A stretch of DNA of 64,000 nucleotides from Neobacillus sp. CF12 (GCF_030348765.1 NZ_JAUCEU010000007.1:5801501-5865500), one strand, 5' to 3'; positions 51,104-59,520 are shown, counted from the stretch's first letter. The notes: a model not told the origin generated them from the letters alone. Program-made: numbers and translations.

Positions 51104-51123
51104 ATCATTTGGAGGGAAAAACA

Positions 51124-53052
51124 TTGAATTCACATACATTTAAAGTTTTGGAAGTACAAAAAATAAAAGATAGAATAGCGGAATTTGCACTAACAAGTGA
51201 AGGAAAAGAAAAAATCAATAACCTTTCCCCATCGACGAATTTGAAACAAATTGAAGCATGGCTTGATGAGGTTTCTGAAGGCGTTGAAATATTAAAGATG
51301 AGTTCAAGTGTACCAGTTCATGGTCTCGGAGGAATGGAACAAATTTTATCGAAATTAAACAAAGGGACAGCATTACGTCCAGATCAATTAACCAAGCTAT
51401 ATGATTTCTTAGATTGTTGTGGGAAAATGCGCAGGTTTATGAAGGATAAAGAGTATTTAGCACCGAGAGTAACCTCATATGTTGAAGTAATTGAGGAATT
51501 ACCGGACCTAGCAGGTGAAATTAATCGATGTATTCGAAATGGCAGAGTAGACGATTATGCCACAAAAGAGATACTGAAAATCAGAAAACAAATCGCCATT
51601 CAAGAGGAGCGGCTAAAAGAAAAAACCTTGCAGTTGATTCGTTCTAACAAATATAAAACGTATTTGCAAGAGAATGTTGTTAGTCAAAGAGATGGGAGGT
51701 ACGTAATACCTATTAAGAAGGAATATCGAAATAAAATAAAGGGAGCTGTTCTAGATACCTCAGCATCTGGTTCAACGTTATTTATTGAACCTGAAGAAAT
51801 TGCTGTCTTTCAGGAGCAATTGACGTGGCTGCATGCAGATGAAGAGGTTGAGATCCAAAAAGTTTTGAGCTACTTAACTGGATTAGTAGAGGAGAAGGAA
51901 CCGCAAATCCGGTTAGCTATCGAAACAATGGTCCACTATGACTTTTTGTTTGCTAAAGCAAAATATAGCAGGTCTATTAATGGTGTGAAGGTTGGGGTAA
52001 ATGATGAGCAGGAGATAAAGTTAATTCAGGCAAAGCACCCACTAATTGGTGATCTGGCAGTTCCGTTATCTGTAAGGATGAAGGAAGGGCAGAATGCACT
52101 TGTCATAACGGGGCCGAATACAGGTGGAAAAACGGTAAGTATAAAAACAGTTGGATTGTTGACTCTTATGGTTCAGTGCGGCCTCCATATTCCTGCATCT
52201 GAAGAAAGTAATCTCAGTGTTTTTCAGCGGATTCTAGTGGATATTGGTGATGGTCAAAGTATTACTGAAAATTTAAGTACTTTTAGTTCAAGGATTGTGA
52301 ATATCATTGAAATTCTTAAGGATACAAATGACCAGTCATTGATTCTCCTAGATGAGCTTGGTTCCGGAACCGATCCAGGTGAAGGGATGGGTCTAGCGAC
52401 TGCCATCTTAGAGCAGCTTTTTGAAAAAGGGGCGATGATTTTAGCGACCACTCACTATAGTGAAATAAAAGAGTTTGCTGAGGAGCATCCAGGATTTATG
52501 AATGGATCGATGGAGTTTGATCTTGAGACACTTAGCCCGACCTATCGGCTGAATATAGGAAGAGGGGGAGAAAGTCAGGCTTTTGCCATTGCCTTAAAAC
52601 TAGGAATTCACCCAAAAATCATAGAGAGAGCACATCAAGTAACCTATAAAGAAGTAAAAACTTATGCTCATAAGGAAACAGATAGTTGGAAACAGAAGGA
52701 ATTAGAAAAACAAGTGATTGTTAATAAATATAAATATCGGAAAAAAGTGGTTAATCCTGAGGCAAAAATCGTTATTTATAGTCAAGGAGATAATGTGAAA
52801 ATTTCACCGACAGATGAATTTGGGATTGTGTATAGCGGACCCGATCCGCAAGGAAATTATATTGTTCAAGTAAAAGGTGAAAAAGTAGCAATTAACCACA
52901 AGCGAATAAAACTTTATATCGCAGCAAGTGAACTTTATCCCGACGATTATGATTTTGATATCATTTTTCAAACGAAGGATAATAGGAAAAAAAGTAAAAT
53001 CCTTTCTAAAAGGCATGATGATGAAATAACCATTGATCATACAGATATATAA
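51124..53052 (+). CDS. MutS2-like ATPase lacking the Smr domain
   Basis: 642 residues from TTG 51124 (GGAGGG 7 nt upstream). Follows MutS2 along its length: N-terminal clamp/lever region, DGRYVIPIKKEYRNKIKG, SASGSTLFIEP, Walker A GPNTGGKT (about 330), SITENLSTFSSR, Walker B LILLDELGSGTDPGEG (about 405), ATTHYSEIK, and the LSPTYRLNIGRGGESQA switch. After a short linker there is a KOW/SH3-like stretch (GDNVKISPTDEFGIVYSG), then the protein ends; the roughly 80-residue Smr nuclease domain of MutS2 (about 785 residues) is absent. In B. subtilis MutS2 splits collided ribosomes. With the attenuator leader, I infer a ribosome-rescue or drug-response paralogue. Confidence 0.88.
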   Translation: MNSHTFKVLEVQKIKDRIAEFALTSEGKEKINNLSPSTNLKQIEAWLDEVSEGVEILKMSSSVPVHGLGGMEQILSKLNKGTALRPDQLTKLYDFLDCCGKMRRFMKDKEYLAPRVTSYVEVIEELPDLAGEINRCIRNGRVDDYATKEILKIRKQIAIQEERLKEKTLQLIRSNKYKTYLQENVVSQRDGRYVIPIKKEYRNKIKGAVLDTSASGSTLFIEPEEIAVFQEQLTWLHADEEVEIQKVLSYLTGLVEEKEPQIRLAIETMVHYDFLFAKAKYSRSINGVKVGVNDEQEIKLIQAKHPLIGDLAVPLSVRMKEGQNALVITGPNTGGKTVSIKTVGLLTLMVQCGLHIPASEESNLSVFQRILVDIGDGQSITENLSTFSSRIVNIIEILKDTNDQSLILLDELGSGTDPGEGMGLATAILEQLFEKGAMILATTHYSEIKEFAEEHPGFMNGSMEFDLETLSPTYRLNIGRGGESQAFAIALKLGIHPKIIERAHQVTYKEVKTYAHKETDSWKQKELEKQVIVNKYKYRKKVVNPEAKIVIYSQGDNVKISPTDEFGIVYSGPDPQGNYIVQVKGEKVAINHKRIKLYIAASELYPDDYDFDIIFQTKDNRKKSKILSKRHDDEITIDHTDI

Positions 53053-53057
53053 GTAGA

Positions 53058-53087
53058 AGCCTTCCCTAACCGGAAGGCTGATTTTAT
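53058..53087 (+). terminator. terminator of the MutS2-like gene
   Basis: AGCCTTCC / GGAAGGCT followed by GATTTTATTT. Confidence 0.75.
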
Positions 53088-53212
53088 TTGCGTATTTTTT
53101 CAGCAAGTAGTTGTTTCACTTGGTTATAACTTAATCCTGATTGGCTATTTAATCTTTTTACTTCTGCAATATCCGTACCAACTACCGTAAATTTTCTATC
53201 TGTAGTTTTCAT
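53084..53212 (-). CDS. small basic protein, possibly gamma-SASP-like
   Basis: 42 residues: MKTTDRKFTVVGTDIAEVKR then LNSQSGLSYNQVKQLLAEKI. AGGAAGG lies 9 nt upstream. The T-D-I-A-E-V-K-R-x-N-x-Q-S motif resembles the TDVxxVKxxNAQS repeat of gamma-type small acid-soluble spore proteins, but the KFTVVGT start is different. Moderate evidence for a real gene, weak for its role. Confidence 0.55.
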   Translation of the reverse strand: MKTTDRKFTVVGTDIAEVKRLNSQSGLSYNQVKQLLAEKIRK

Positions 53213-53311
53213 TTAAATATTCCTTCCTATTATTGTTTATGGTAAAGATTGTTTTTTTAGCAATGAAAAGGACATTTTTGGTACATACTATAAAAAAAGG
53301 AGGCGGTTCCC

Positions 53312-53497
53312 ATTTTTTATGGTAAAAGGGCTAAAGATGAAGAAATTGAAGTAATTATGCTTGAAACCGAAATCTATTCTTGTATGGATAATGCTTGTAT
53401 AGGCTGGATGAGAAAGGATTTTGTCACGGACGACTTGCTTTGCCCAATGTGTGGAAACGAAATGGCTGCAGAAATAAGAGAGCTTCCGAAAATATAA
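53312..53497 (+). CDS. YdjO-family zinc-ribbon protein with apparent AUU start
   Basis: 61 residues: (I/M)FYGKRAKDEEIEVIMLETE, then IYSCMDNACIGWMRKDF and CPMCGNEM. C-x4-C-x-G-W-x-R-x-D/N-F plus C-x2-C is the YdjO pattern. Upstream in frame there is a TAA at 53291 and no ATG, GTG or TTG before the conserved FYGKR segment. ATT 53312 sits 8 nt after a perfect GGAGG (53299-53303). The first ATG (codon 16) lacks a ribosome site and would remove the family N-terminus. AUU starts are known for infC, where they limit translation. Confidence 0.75.
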   Translation: MFYGKRAKDEEIEVIMLETEIYSCMDNACIGWMRKDFVTDDLLCPMCGNEMAAEIRELPKI

Positions 53498-53517
53498 AAT
53501 ATAATGAAGAAAGTATT

Positions 53518-53552
53518 CAAAAAGACTGTCAAGATAAATGACAGTCTTTTAT
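53518..53552. terminator. bidirectional terminator
   Basis: AAAAGACTGTCA / TGACAGTCTTTT between convergent genes. Confidence 0.88.
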
Positions 53553-53800
53553 TCTTCTCCAAAATCAAAGAAGTGACCCTCGAATGCTTGTTGTGCAGAT
53601 TCAGAAGTAGGGAAAAGAGCGTCATCGTCTTCAATGACATGAAAGGTTTCGTTTAGAAATAAGGCAAGTGCATTAGGATCTTTTGGATGCGCAACAATTT
53701 CTGCAGCTCGTATATTCGCAACAGTAGGTACATGTGGATTACGATAGATCACAAATACCTCGTCTCCAGGCTTAGCACTTGCAATATTAATCATATCCAT
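53549..53800 (-). CDS. splA: SplA, regulator of spore photoproduct lyase
   Basis: 83 residues: GDEVFVIYRNPHVPTVANI, AAEIVAHPKDPNALALFLNE and FHVIEDDDALFPTSESAQQ follow B. subtilis SplA (79 residues), a small RNA/DNA-binding-type regulator of splB. The start is ATG 53800, with GGAAGG 8 nt upstream. The usual partner splB is not adjacent: downstream on this strand comes a terminator and a convergent gene. It is preceded by a small gene 20 nt upstream. Confidence 0.9.
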   Translation of the reverse strand: MDMINIASAKPGDEVFVIYRNPHVPTVANIRAAEIVAHPKDPNALALFLNETFHVIEDDDALFPTSESAQQAFEGHFFDFGEE

Positions 53801-53819
53801 ACCAGTTACCTTCCTCTTT

Positions 53820-53990
53820 TTATAGATTTTCGTTTTGCTGGCGGATTTCATCACCGGCCAACATGATGGTTGCATCCTCAATATCCTTATGTTTGTCTAC
53901 TGAGTCACCAGGAACATATTTTTGAGAAGGATAAATTCCTCCTTGAATGGATGTTTGCTTCTTATTGGTTGAATTCGTTTCCTTTCCCAT
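53820..53990 (-). CDS. small hydrophilic protein upstream of splA
   Basis: 56 residues: MGKETNSTNKKQTSIQGGIY, PSQKYVPGDSVDKHKDIEDA, TIMLAGDEIRQQNENL. A perfect AAGGAGGTG lies 7 nt upstream. The Y-x-P-G-D-x-V-D pattern faintly recalls DUF4025/YozQ-type Bacillus proteins; not certain. Its stop is 19 nt before splA, so the two are probably cotranscribed. Confidence 0.7.
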   Translation of the reverse strand: MGKETNSTNKKQTSIQGGIYPSQKYVPGDSVDKHKDIEDATIMLAGDEIRQQNENL

Positions 53991-54054
53991 ACAAACACCT
54001 CCTTTTTTAAGCTTTTGCTTTCTATAAGGGGTTTATTCTTTCCTTTATTTACAA

Positions 54055-54083
54055 TACAAAAAACTCCCCTGATTTTGGGGAGT
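54055..54083 (-). terminator. terminator of the first yhfH copy
   Basis: On the minus strand ACTCCCC / GGGGAGT is followed by TTTTTTG. Confidence 0.8.
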
Positions 54084-54098
54084 AAGTTAACTTATTCT

Positions 54099-54233
54099 CT
54101 ATTCGTCTTTAGTAGCTAAACAGCGATCGCATTCCATTAAGTAGCTTTCTGCTTGTTCTTCCATATGCTGCCCACATTCAGGACATGCCTTTTTTGGCAA
54201 AGTGCGGAAAAATTCAACTGGATTCATTAACAT
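54099..54233 (-). CDS. yhfH: YhfH-family small zinc-knuckle protein, copy 1
   Basis: 44 residues: MLMNPVEFFRTLPKKACPEC then GQHMEEQAESYLMECDRCLA. Two CxxC knuckles (CPEC and CDRC). GAGGGGG lies upstream. The adjacent copy at 54315 differs at only a few residues. The function of the family is unknown. Confidence 0.88.
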   Translation of the reverse strand: MLMNPVEFFRTLPKKACPECGQHMEEQAESYLMECDRCLATKDE

Positions 54234-54314
54234 AGTAATACCCCCTCGTTTTTTAATACAGTTTATTAACATTCAATTTGTTCTAGTACAGATAAAACAA
54301 AAAAATAGTGCTTT

Positions 54315-54449
54315 TTATTCTTCTCTCTTAGCTAAACAACGGTCACATTCCATTAAGTAGCTTTCTGCTTGTTCTTCCATATGCTGCCCGCATTCAGGAC
54401 ATTCCTTTTTTGGCAAAGTGCGGAAAAATTCAACTGGATTCATTAACAT
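54315..54449 (-). CDS. yhfH: YhfH-family small zinc-knuckle protein, copy 2
   Basis: 44 residues, same as copy 1 except KECPEC for KACPEC and the last residues (LAKREE for LATKDE). The duplication unit is 216 bp and includes the upstream TTTAATACAGTT promoter-like region, so both copies have equivalent signals. GGAGGAG lies upstream. Confidence 0.88.
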   Translation of the reverse strand: MLMNPVEFFRTLPKKECPECGQHMEEQAESYLMECDRCLAKREE

Positions 54450-54753
54450 TAAAAATCTCCTCCTTTTTTAATACAGTTCATTTATTATCAACCTGTTGTA
54501 GTACAGTATAATCAAAAAAAGTAAGTTTGTGTAGTCCTTTTTAAAAAATAATTTATTTTTTTTGAAAATTGATACATTTATCCTGTATTAGTATCCTGTG
54601 AAAATTAGTTCCTTCCTATGTATGATGAGAAAAAATTAGTAGGTTAAAATAATGTGAATTCGACAATTTTGTGAACAAAACTCTTTTCTCACACATCTGT
54701 TTACCTTACAATCAAAGTAGAAAGAGATTTAAGTAAAAGGGGGGATGCTGTAA
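54450..54753. other. AT-rich intergenic region
   Basis: About 300 bp between the yhfH copies and the histidine kinase gene. I see no gene, strong hairpin or clear Fnr/Rex box. Promoters for both directions are expected but not clearly assignable. Confidence 0.5.
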
Positions 54754-57297
54754 ATGGACACAGTATCAGGCGAATTTCATCCATTCTTAATTGTAATTGC
54801 CATTGGGTTAACCATCATGGCTTCATATACAGGTTTAGATATGTTTACATTAATAAAAAATTCGAAGCATAACAAAAGACTTTTATATCTTGGCGGCTCC
54901 TTATCTATGGGGATTGGGATTTGGGTAATGAATTTTGTCGGTTTGATTGCAGTTGATCTTAATCGCTTTTCTAGTTACCAAATTCCCCTGACAATTTTAT
55001 CGATCTTTATAGGGATAGCTTTTTCGGGAATGGCTTTTATTCCTTTATTTAGGAAAGAAATACGATCTATTCATTTGTTTTTTGGAAGTTTATTCTTAAC
55101 AACTGCTGTTTTTTCTATTCATATAATAAGTATTTACGCAATGAATCTGACGATTAAATACAATGTTCCACTTTCTATCTTTTCGGGACTATTAATATTT
55201 GGATCTTTTTTATTTTCTTTATGGATTCTCTTTTCTTCAAAAGCCTACTCAAAAGGAAGTCAAACTTGGTTAAAGCCTATTAGCGCCTTGATCATATCAG
55301 GTGCTATTGCCCAAGGGCATTTTCTGTTAAAAAGAGCGACAACGATTATTTCAACCAATAATACTGTAAATGGCCTAATTTACCAGGAAACTTTTTTAAT
55401 CTATTTAGTATTATTTGTAACTGTATTAATTATTAGTGGGTTAATCGCTTCAAGTACATTAATCAGTAAGCAACTAGCTGAATCGGATACGAGCTTAAAG
55501 GATATCAAAGCAGCTTTAGACGCCTCAACCATTGTAGCCATTACCGACCCCGAAGGTACAATTGTTTATGTAAACGATAAGTTTGAAGAAATCTCAAAGT
55601 ATAAAAAGGAAGAAATTATTGGTAAGAACCATGGTTTGTTAAATTCAGGATACCACTCCAAAGAGTTTTTTCAGAATTTGTGGTCAACCATTCAAACCGG
55701 AAGGACCTGGCGGGGTGAAATTAGAAATAAGGCGAAGGATGGCTCTTTTTATTGGGTAGACACAACGATTGTTCCTTTCTTAGATAAAAAAGGGAAGCCT
55801 ATCCAATATATTGCCATTCGTTCTGATATAACCAATCGAAAGAATGCCGAGAAGGCGCTTTTAGAATCGGTTAAAGAAACACAAGATATTACATTTGCTC
55901 TCGACCAATCCTCCATCATTGCGATTACTGATGAAAAGGGGAAGATTACGAGTGTAAATGATAAGTTCTGTGAGATATCAAAATACAATCGCGAAGAATT
56001 ACTGGGCCAGGATCATAGAATATTAAATTCTAGTTACCATTCAAAAGAATTCTTCAAGGATTTGTGGCGAACGATTGGTCATGGAATCGTATGGAAGGGA
56101 GAAATTTGTAACAGAGCAAAAGATGGTACACATTATTGGGTAGATACGACGATTGTTCCGTTTTTAAATGAAAAAGGAAAGCCATATCAATATGTTGCCA
56201 TTCGAACAGATATTTCGGATCGAAAAAGAGCAGAAGAACATTTAAAAGAATCGATAAAAGATAATACAGATATACGCTTTGCGCTTGACCAATCCACAAT
56301 CGTAGCCTTTACAGACGCCAGAGGAATCATTACGAGTGTAAATGATAAATTCTGTGAAATCTCAAAATACAGTCGTGAAGAGTTAATAGGAAAAGGCCAT
56401 TCAATATTAAACTCAGGTCATCATTCAAAATTGTTCTTCAAAGAATTATGGAAAACGATCGGAGAAGGAATGGTTTGGAAGGGTGAAATCAGAAATAAAG
56501 CGAAGGATGGAACTTACTATTGGGTGGATACGACGATTGTTCCTTTCTTAAATGATAATGGGAAGCCATATCAATATGTAGCGATTCGCAATGATATTAC
56601 AGAGCGTAAGAAAACGGAAGAAGTACTCCACCGCCAAGATAAATTGGCAGCTGTTGGTCAATTGGCAGCGGGAGTTGCACATGAAATCCGAAATCCGCTT
56701 ACCTCAATGAAAGGATATGCTGAATTCCTAACATTAGATGAGAAGGATCCTGAACGCTTAGAATTCATCAATATCATTCTCGATGAAATTGAAAGAGTAA
56801 ATACAATTGTGGAGGACTTCATGGTTTTGGCTAAACCGAAGATGGTGGAACTTGAAGAAAAGAACGTGGTTCCAGTCATTAAAAATGTGGTATCCCTGCT
56901 TGAATTTGATGCAAGAAAGAAGCATGTGAAACTTTCGTTTGATTGTCCTCATGAAATTATTCAGATTGAGTGCGATGAAAACCGGTTAAAACAGGTGTTT
57001 TTAAACTTTATTAAAAACGGAATTGAAGCAATGCCAAATGGCGGCGAATTACATGTTAGAACGATGATTCAGGATAACAATGTTCAAATTTCGATTCAGG
57101 ACACAGGTGTGGGGATTCCAAAGGAAAAATTGATACAACTGGGCGAACCATTCTACACGACAAAGAAAAATGGGAACGGGTTAGGATTAATGGTCAGCTT
57201 TAAGATTATTGAAAATCATAATGGTAAAGTGTTTGTTGAAAGTGAGCCAAATAAAGGAACCACTTTTAATATCTTTTTACCCGCAAAACCAGCATGA
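54754..57297 (+). CDS. MHYT-like membrane sensor histidine kinase with three tandem PAS domains
   Basis: 847 residues. The N-terminal region (1-235) has about seven helices in MHYT arrangement, but the motif His is changed: GIGIWVMNFVGL where MHYT proteins have M-H. Three PAS/PAC units of about 120 residues follow (about 255-375, 380-495, 500-620), each ending in the TTIVPFL-x5-KP-x-QY-x-AIR pattern. HisKA has the phosphoacceptor in GVAHEIRNPLTSMKGY (about 645). HATPase_c motifs are FIKNGIEAMPNGG, DTGVGIPK and NGNGLGLMV. No response regulator is adjacent. It resembles sporulation-type kinases (KinA/KinC class), which fits an Sda-like gene being present. Confidence 0.9.
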   Translation: MDTVSGEFHPFLIVIAIGLTIMASYTGLDMFTLIKNSKHNKRLLYLGGSLSMGIGIWVMNFVGLIAVDLNRFSSYQIPLTILSIFIGIAFSGMAFIPLFRKEIRSIHLFFGSLFLTTAVFSIHIISIYAMNLTIKYNVPLSIFSGLLIFGSFLFSLWILFSSKAYSKGSQTWLKPISALIISGAIAQGHFLLKRATTIISTNNTVNGLIYQETFLIYLVLFVTVLIISGLIASSTLISKQLAESDTSLKDIKAALDASTIVAITDPEGTIVYVNDKFEEISKYKKEEIIGKNHGLLNSGYHSKEFFQNLWSTIQTGRTWRGEIRNKAKDGSFYWVDTTIVPFLDKKGKPIQYIAIRSDITNRKNAEKALLESVKETQDITFALDQSSIIAITDEKGKITSVNDKFCEISKYNREELLGQDHRILNSSYHSKEFFKDLWRTIGHGIVWKGEICNRAKDGTHYWVDTTIVPFLNEKGKPYQYVAIRTDISDRKRAEEHLKESIKDNTDIRFALDQSTIVAFTDARGIITSVNDKFCEISKYSREELIGKGHSILNSGHHSKLFFKELWKTIGEGMVWKGEIRNKAKDGTYYWVDTTIVPFLNDNGKPYQYVAIRNDITERKKTEEVLHRQDKLAAVGQLAAGVAHEIRNPLTSMKGYAEFLTLDEKDPERLEFINIILDEIERVNTIVEDFMVLAKPKMVELEEKNVVPVIKNVVSLLEFDARKKHVKLSFDCPHEIIQIECDENRLKQVFLNFIKNGIEAMPNGGELHVRTMIQDNNVQISIQDTGVGIPKEKLIQLGEPFYTTKKNGNGLGLMVSFKIIENHNGKVFVESEPNKGTTFNIFLPAKPA

Positions 57298-57299
57298 AG

Positions 57300-57330
57300 A
57301 AAACGGAAGAGAATCTCTTCCGTTTTTTAT
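57300..57330 (+). terminator. intrinsic terminator of the histidine kinase gene
   Basis: AAAACGGAAGAGA / TCTCTTCCGTTTT. Confidence 0.88.
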
Positions 57331-57435
57331 TATTCAAAAAATAGACAATTATTTTTTAAAAAACAAAGCTACTTTTACGATAAATAGATTAATATGTTTA
57401 TATAAGTATTAATGTTTTAATTGGGAGGGGAAACT

Positions 57436-59493
57436 GTGGGGGAATCAAATTTTGTCAAAACTATTTGCGGTTATTGCGGCACTGGCTGCGGATTAGTACT
57501 TGAAGTCAAAGATAATCGAATTATGAAAATTCGCGGTGACAAGGATGCGCCTGTTAACAAGGGGCAAACCTGTGTAAAAGGCGCATTTGCCTATGAATAT
57601 GTTCATTCTAACAATAGATTAATCAATCCACTTATCCGAAAAGCGGGGCAATTGGTAGAAACAACCTGGGATGAGGCATATCAGTTTATCGCAAATAAAT
57701 TGTCCGCCATTCGAGATACATGGGGTCCAAATGCAATCTCGATGTTTGCCTGTGCTAGAACAACGAATGAATCAAATTATATTACGCAAAAATTTATGAG
57801 AACAGTGATAGGAAGTAATAATATCGACGGATGTAACCGTACGTGACACGCACCAAGCGTTGCCGGTCTGGCGACTGTATTTGGAAGCGGTTTCCCAACG
57901 AATACGCTAGAGGATTTTGATAGGGCAGAAGTGTTGCTGCTAATGGGGTCAAATACCACAGAAGCACATCCAATCATTGCAAACCGAATAAAGAAAGCGA
58001 TTAAGAATGGCCTTAAGGTGATCGTCATTGATCCAAGAAAGATTGACATGGTTAAATTTGCTCATCGTCATCTGCAAATAAATGTTGGAACAGATATAGC
58101 GTTAATTAATGCTTTTCTACGAGTTATTATTGAAGAAAACCTATATAATGAAGAATTTATTCAGCAATTTACCATAGATTTTGAGGCATTAAAAAAACAT
58201 GTAGATCCTTATACACCCGAATATTCTGCTGCCATTACGGGCTTAAATGCAGAGGACATTGTAACGACAGCAAGGGAATATGCGAGTTCAAGTGGTTCAA
58301 TGATTGCTTATACCCTTGGGATTACGGAACACCATTGTGGTGTTAATAATGTCTTTGATATTGCGAATCTTGCTTTATTAACAGGTAATATCGGTAAGCA
58401 AGGTACAGGAATTATGCCGTTACGCGGGCAAAATAATGTCCAAGGTGCGGGAGATATGGGATGCCTGCCAAATCAATTAGCAGGAGCGATGAGTTTAGCA
58501 AATGATGAATATCGTGCGCGTTATGAGCAGGAATGGAATGTTACGCTAAATCCTCATGCAGGAGACACACAAACAAGAACCTTTGATAGACTCGAAGACG
58601 GTGAGTTAAAGGCACTCTTTATAATAGGAGAAAATCCATTGCTCGCTGATGTTCATATGAACCATACAAGAGAGTTAATGAAAAAGCTTGATTTATTAAT
58701 CGTCCAGGATATATTTCTGACAGAGACAGCAAAAATGGCAGATGTTGTTCTACCAGCTTGTTCTTGGGGCGAAGTTGATGGCACCTATACTAATACAGAT
58801 CGAAGAATTCAACGAGTTCGTAAAGCGGTGGAGCCTGGACCAAATGTTAAAGAAGATTGGGTCATTTTATGTGAGCTTTCAACGATTATGGGTTACCCAA
58901 TGAACTATTCAAGCAGTGAAGAAATCTGGAATGAAGTGAGGAAACTTGCTTGGGAGATGTATGGCGGGATTACTTACGAAAGACTTGAGAAAGAATACAG
59001 TATTCATTATCCATGTCCCACTGAGGATCATCCTGGCACATTTATCATGCATGAAAGATTTCACAATCAAGGGTCTGATACGAAAAAGTCACCATTTGTA
59101 CCGGTAGATTTTACTCCACCATTGGAACTGCCAGATCAGGAGTATCCATTTACATTAACAACAGGCAGACGTTATGAGTCCTATAACACCCATTCACAAA
59201 CCCGCTACTATGCAGCAGGTGTCAAAGTGAAACAGACGGAAGAAACAGTTGATATTCATCCAGATGATGCACTAGCACTTGGGATTACTGACGGTGAAGT
59301 GGTTCAAGTACGGTCTCGTAGAGGTGAGTTAAAGGTAAAGGCGAAAATAACTGACCAAGTCGTTCCAGGTCTTGTGTTTATGAGTTTCCACTGGAGTGAA
59401 ACACCAACCAATGTATTAACATTAAATGAATATGACCCGATTTCAGGAACAGCAGAGTACAAAGCATGTGCCGTAGCCATCTCGCGGTTATAA
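57436..59493 (+). CDS. fdhF: selenocysteine-containing formate dehydrogenase H type
   Basis: 685 residues if UGA 57844-57846 is read as Sec137. Cytoplasmic (no Tat signal), oxidises formate at Mo-bis-MGD. The [4Fe-4S] motif is Cys11-x2-Cys14-x3-Cys18, with Cys near 46. The text before and after the UGA is NNIDGCNRT and HAPSVAGL, which aligns with the E. coli FdhF Sec site (Sec140, followed by H-G-P-S-V-A-G-L). The frame continues intact to a normal molydop-binding C-terminus (TTGRRYESYNTHSQTR). The start is GTG with GGGAGGGG upstream. No small FeS partner gene is adjacent. If UGA were a stop the gene would be a pseudogene. Confidence 0.88.
57844..57881 (+). promoter_or_regulatory. bacterial SECIS element
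   Basis: The UGA is followed by 18 nt and then the loop GGTCT (57865-57869), closed by GTTGCC / GGCGAC (57859-57864 and 57870-57875, one G-T). E. coli fdhF has the same GGUCU loop at the same 18-nt distance, the site bound by SelB. Confidence 0.85.
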
Positions 59494-59498
59494 AAAAA

Positions 59499-59520
59499 GC
59501 ACGGAATAATAATTCCGTGC
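59499..59520. repeat. terminator palindrome, left copy flanking the 1043-bp element
   Basis: A perfect 22-bp hairpin sequence, GCACGGAAT-AATA-ATTCCGTGC, preceded by AAAAAAA. Identical to 60564-60585. Confidence 0.95.

Noticed and set aside
50904..51143. 79-codon frame inside the MutS2 leader
   Set aside because: No ribosome site at its start, it overlaps the terminator and the real start of the MutS2-like gene, and its hydrophobic composition follows from the T-rich leader.
57436..57846. fdhF read as two genes or a pseudogene split by TGA
   Set aside because: The TGA falls exactly at the FdhF Sec codon, the frame is intact after it and a matching SECIS follows; mnmH supports selenium use.
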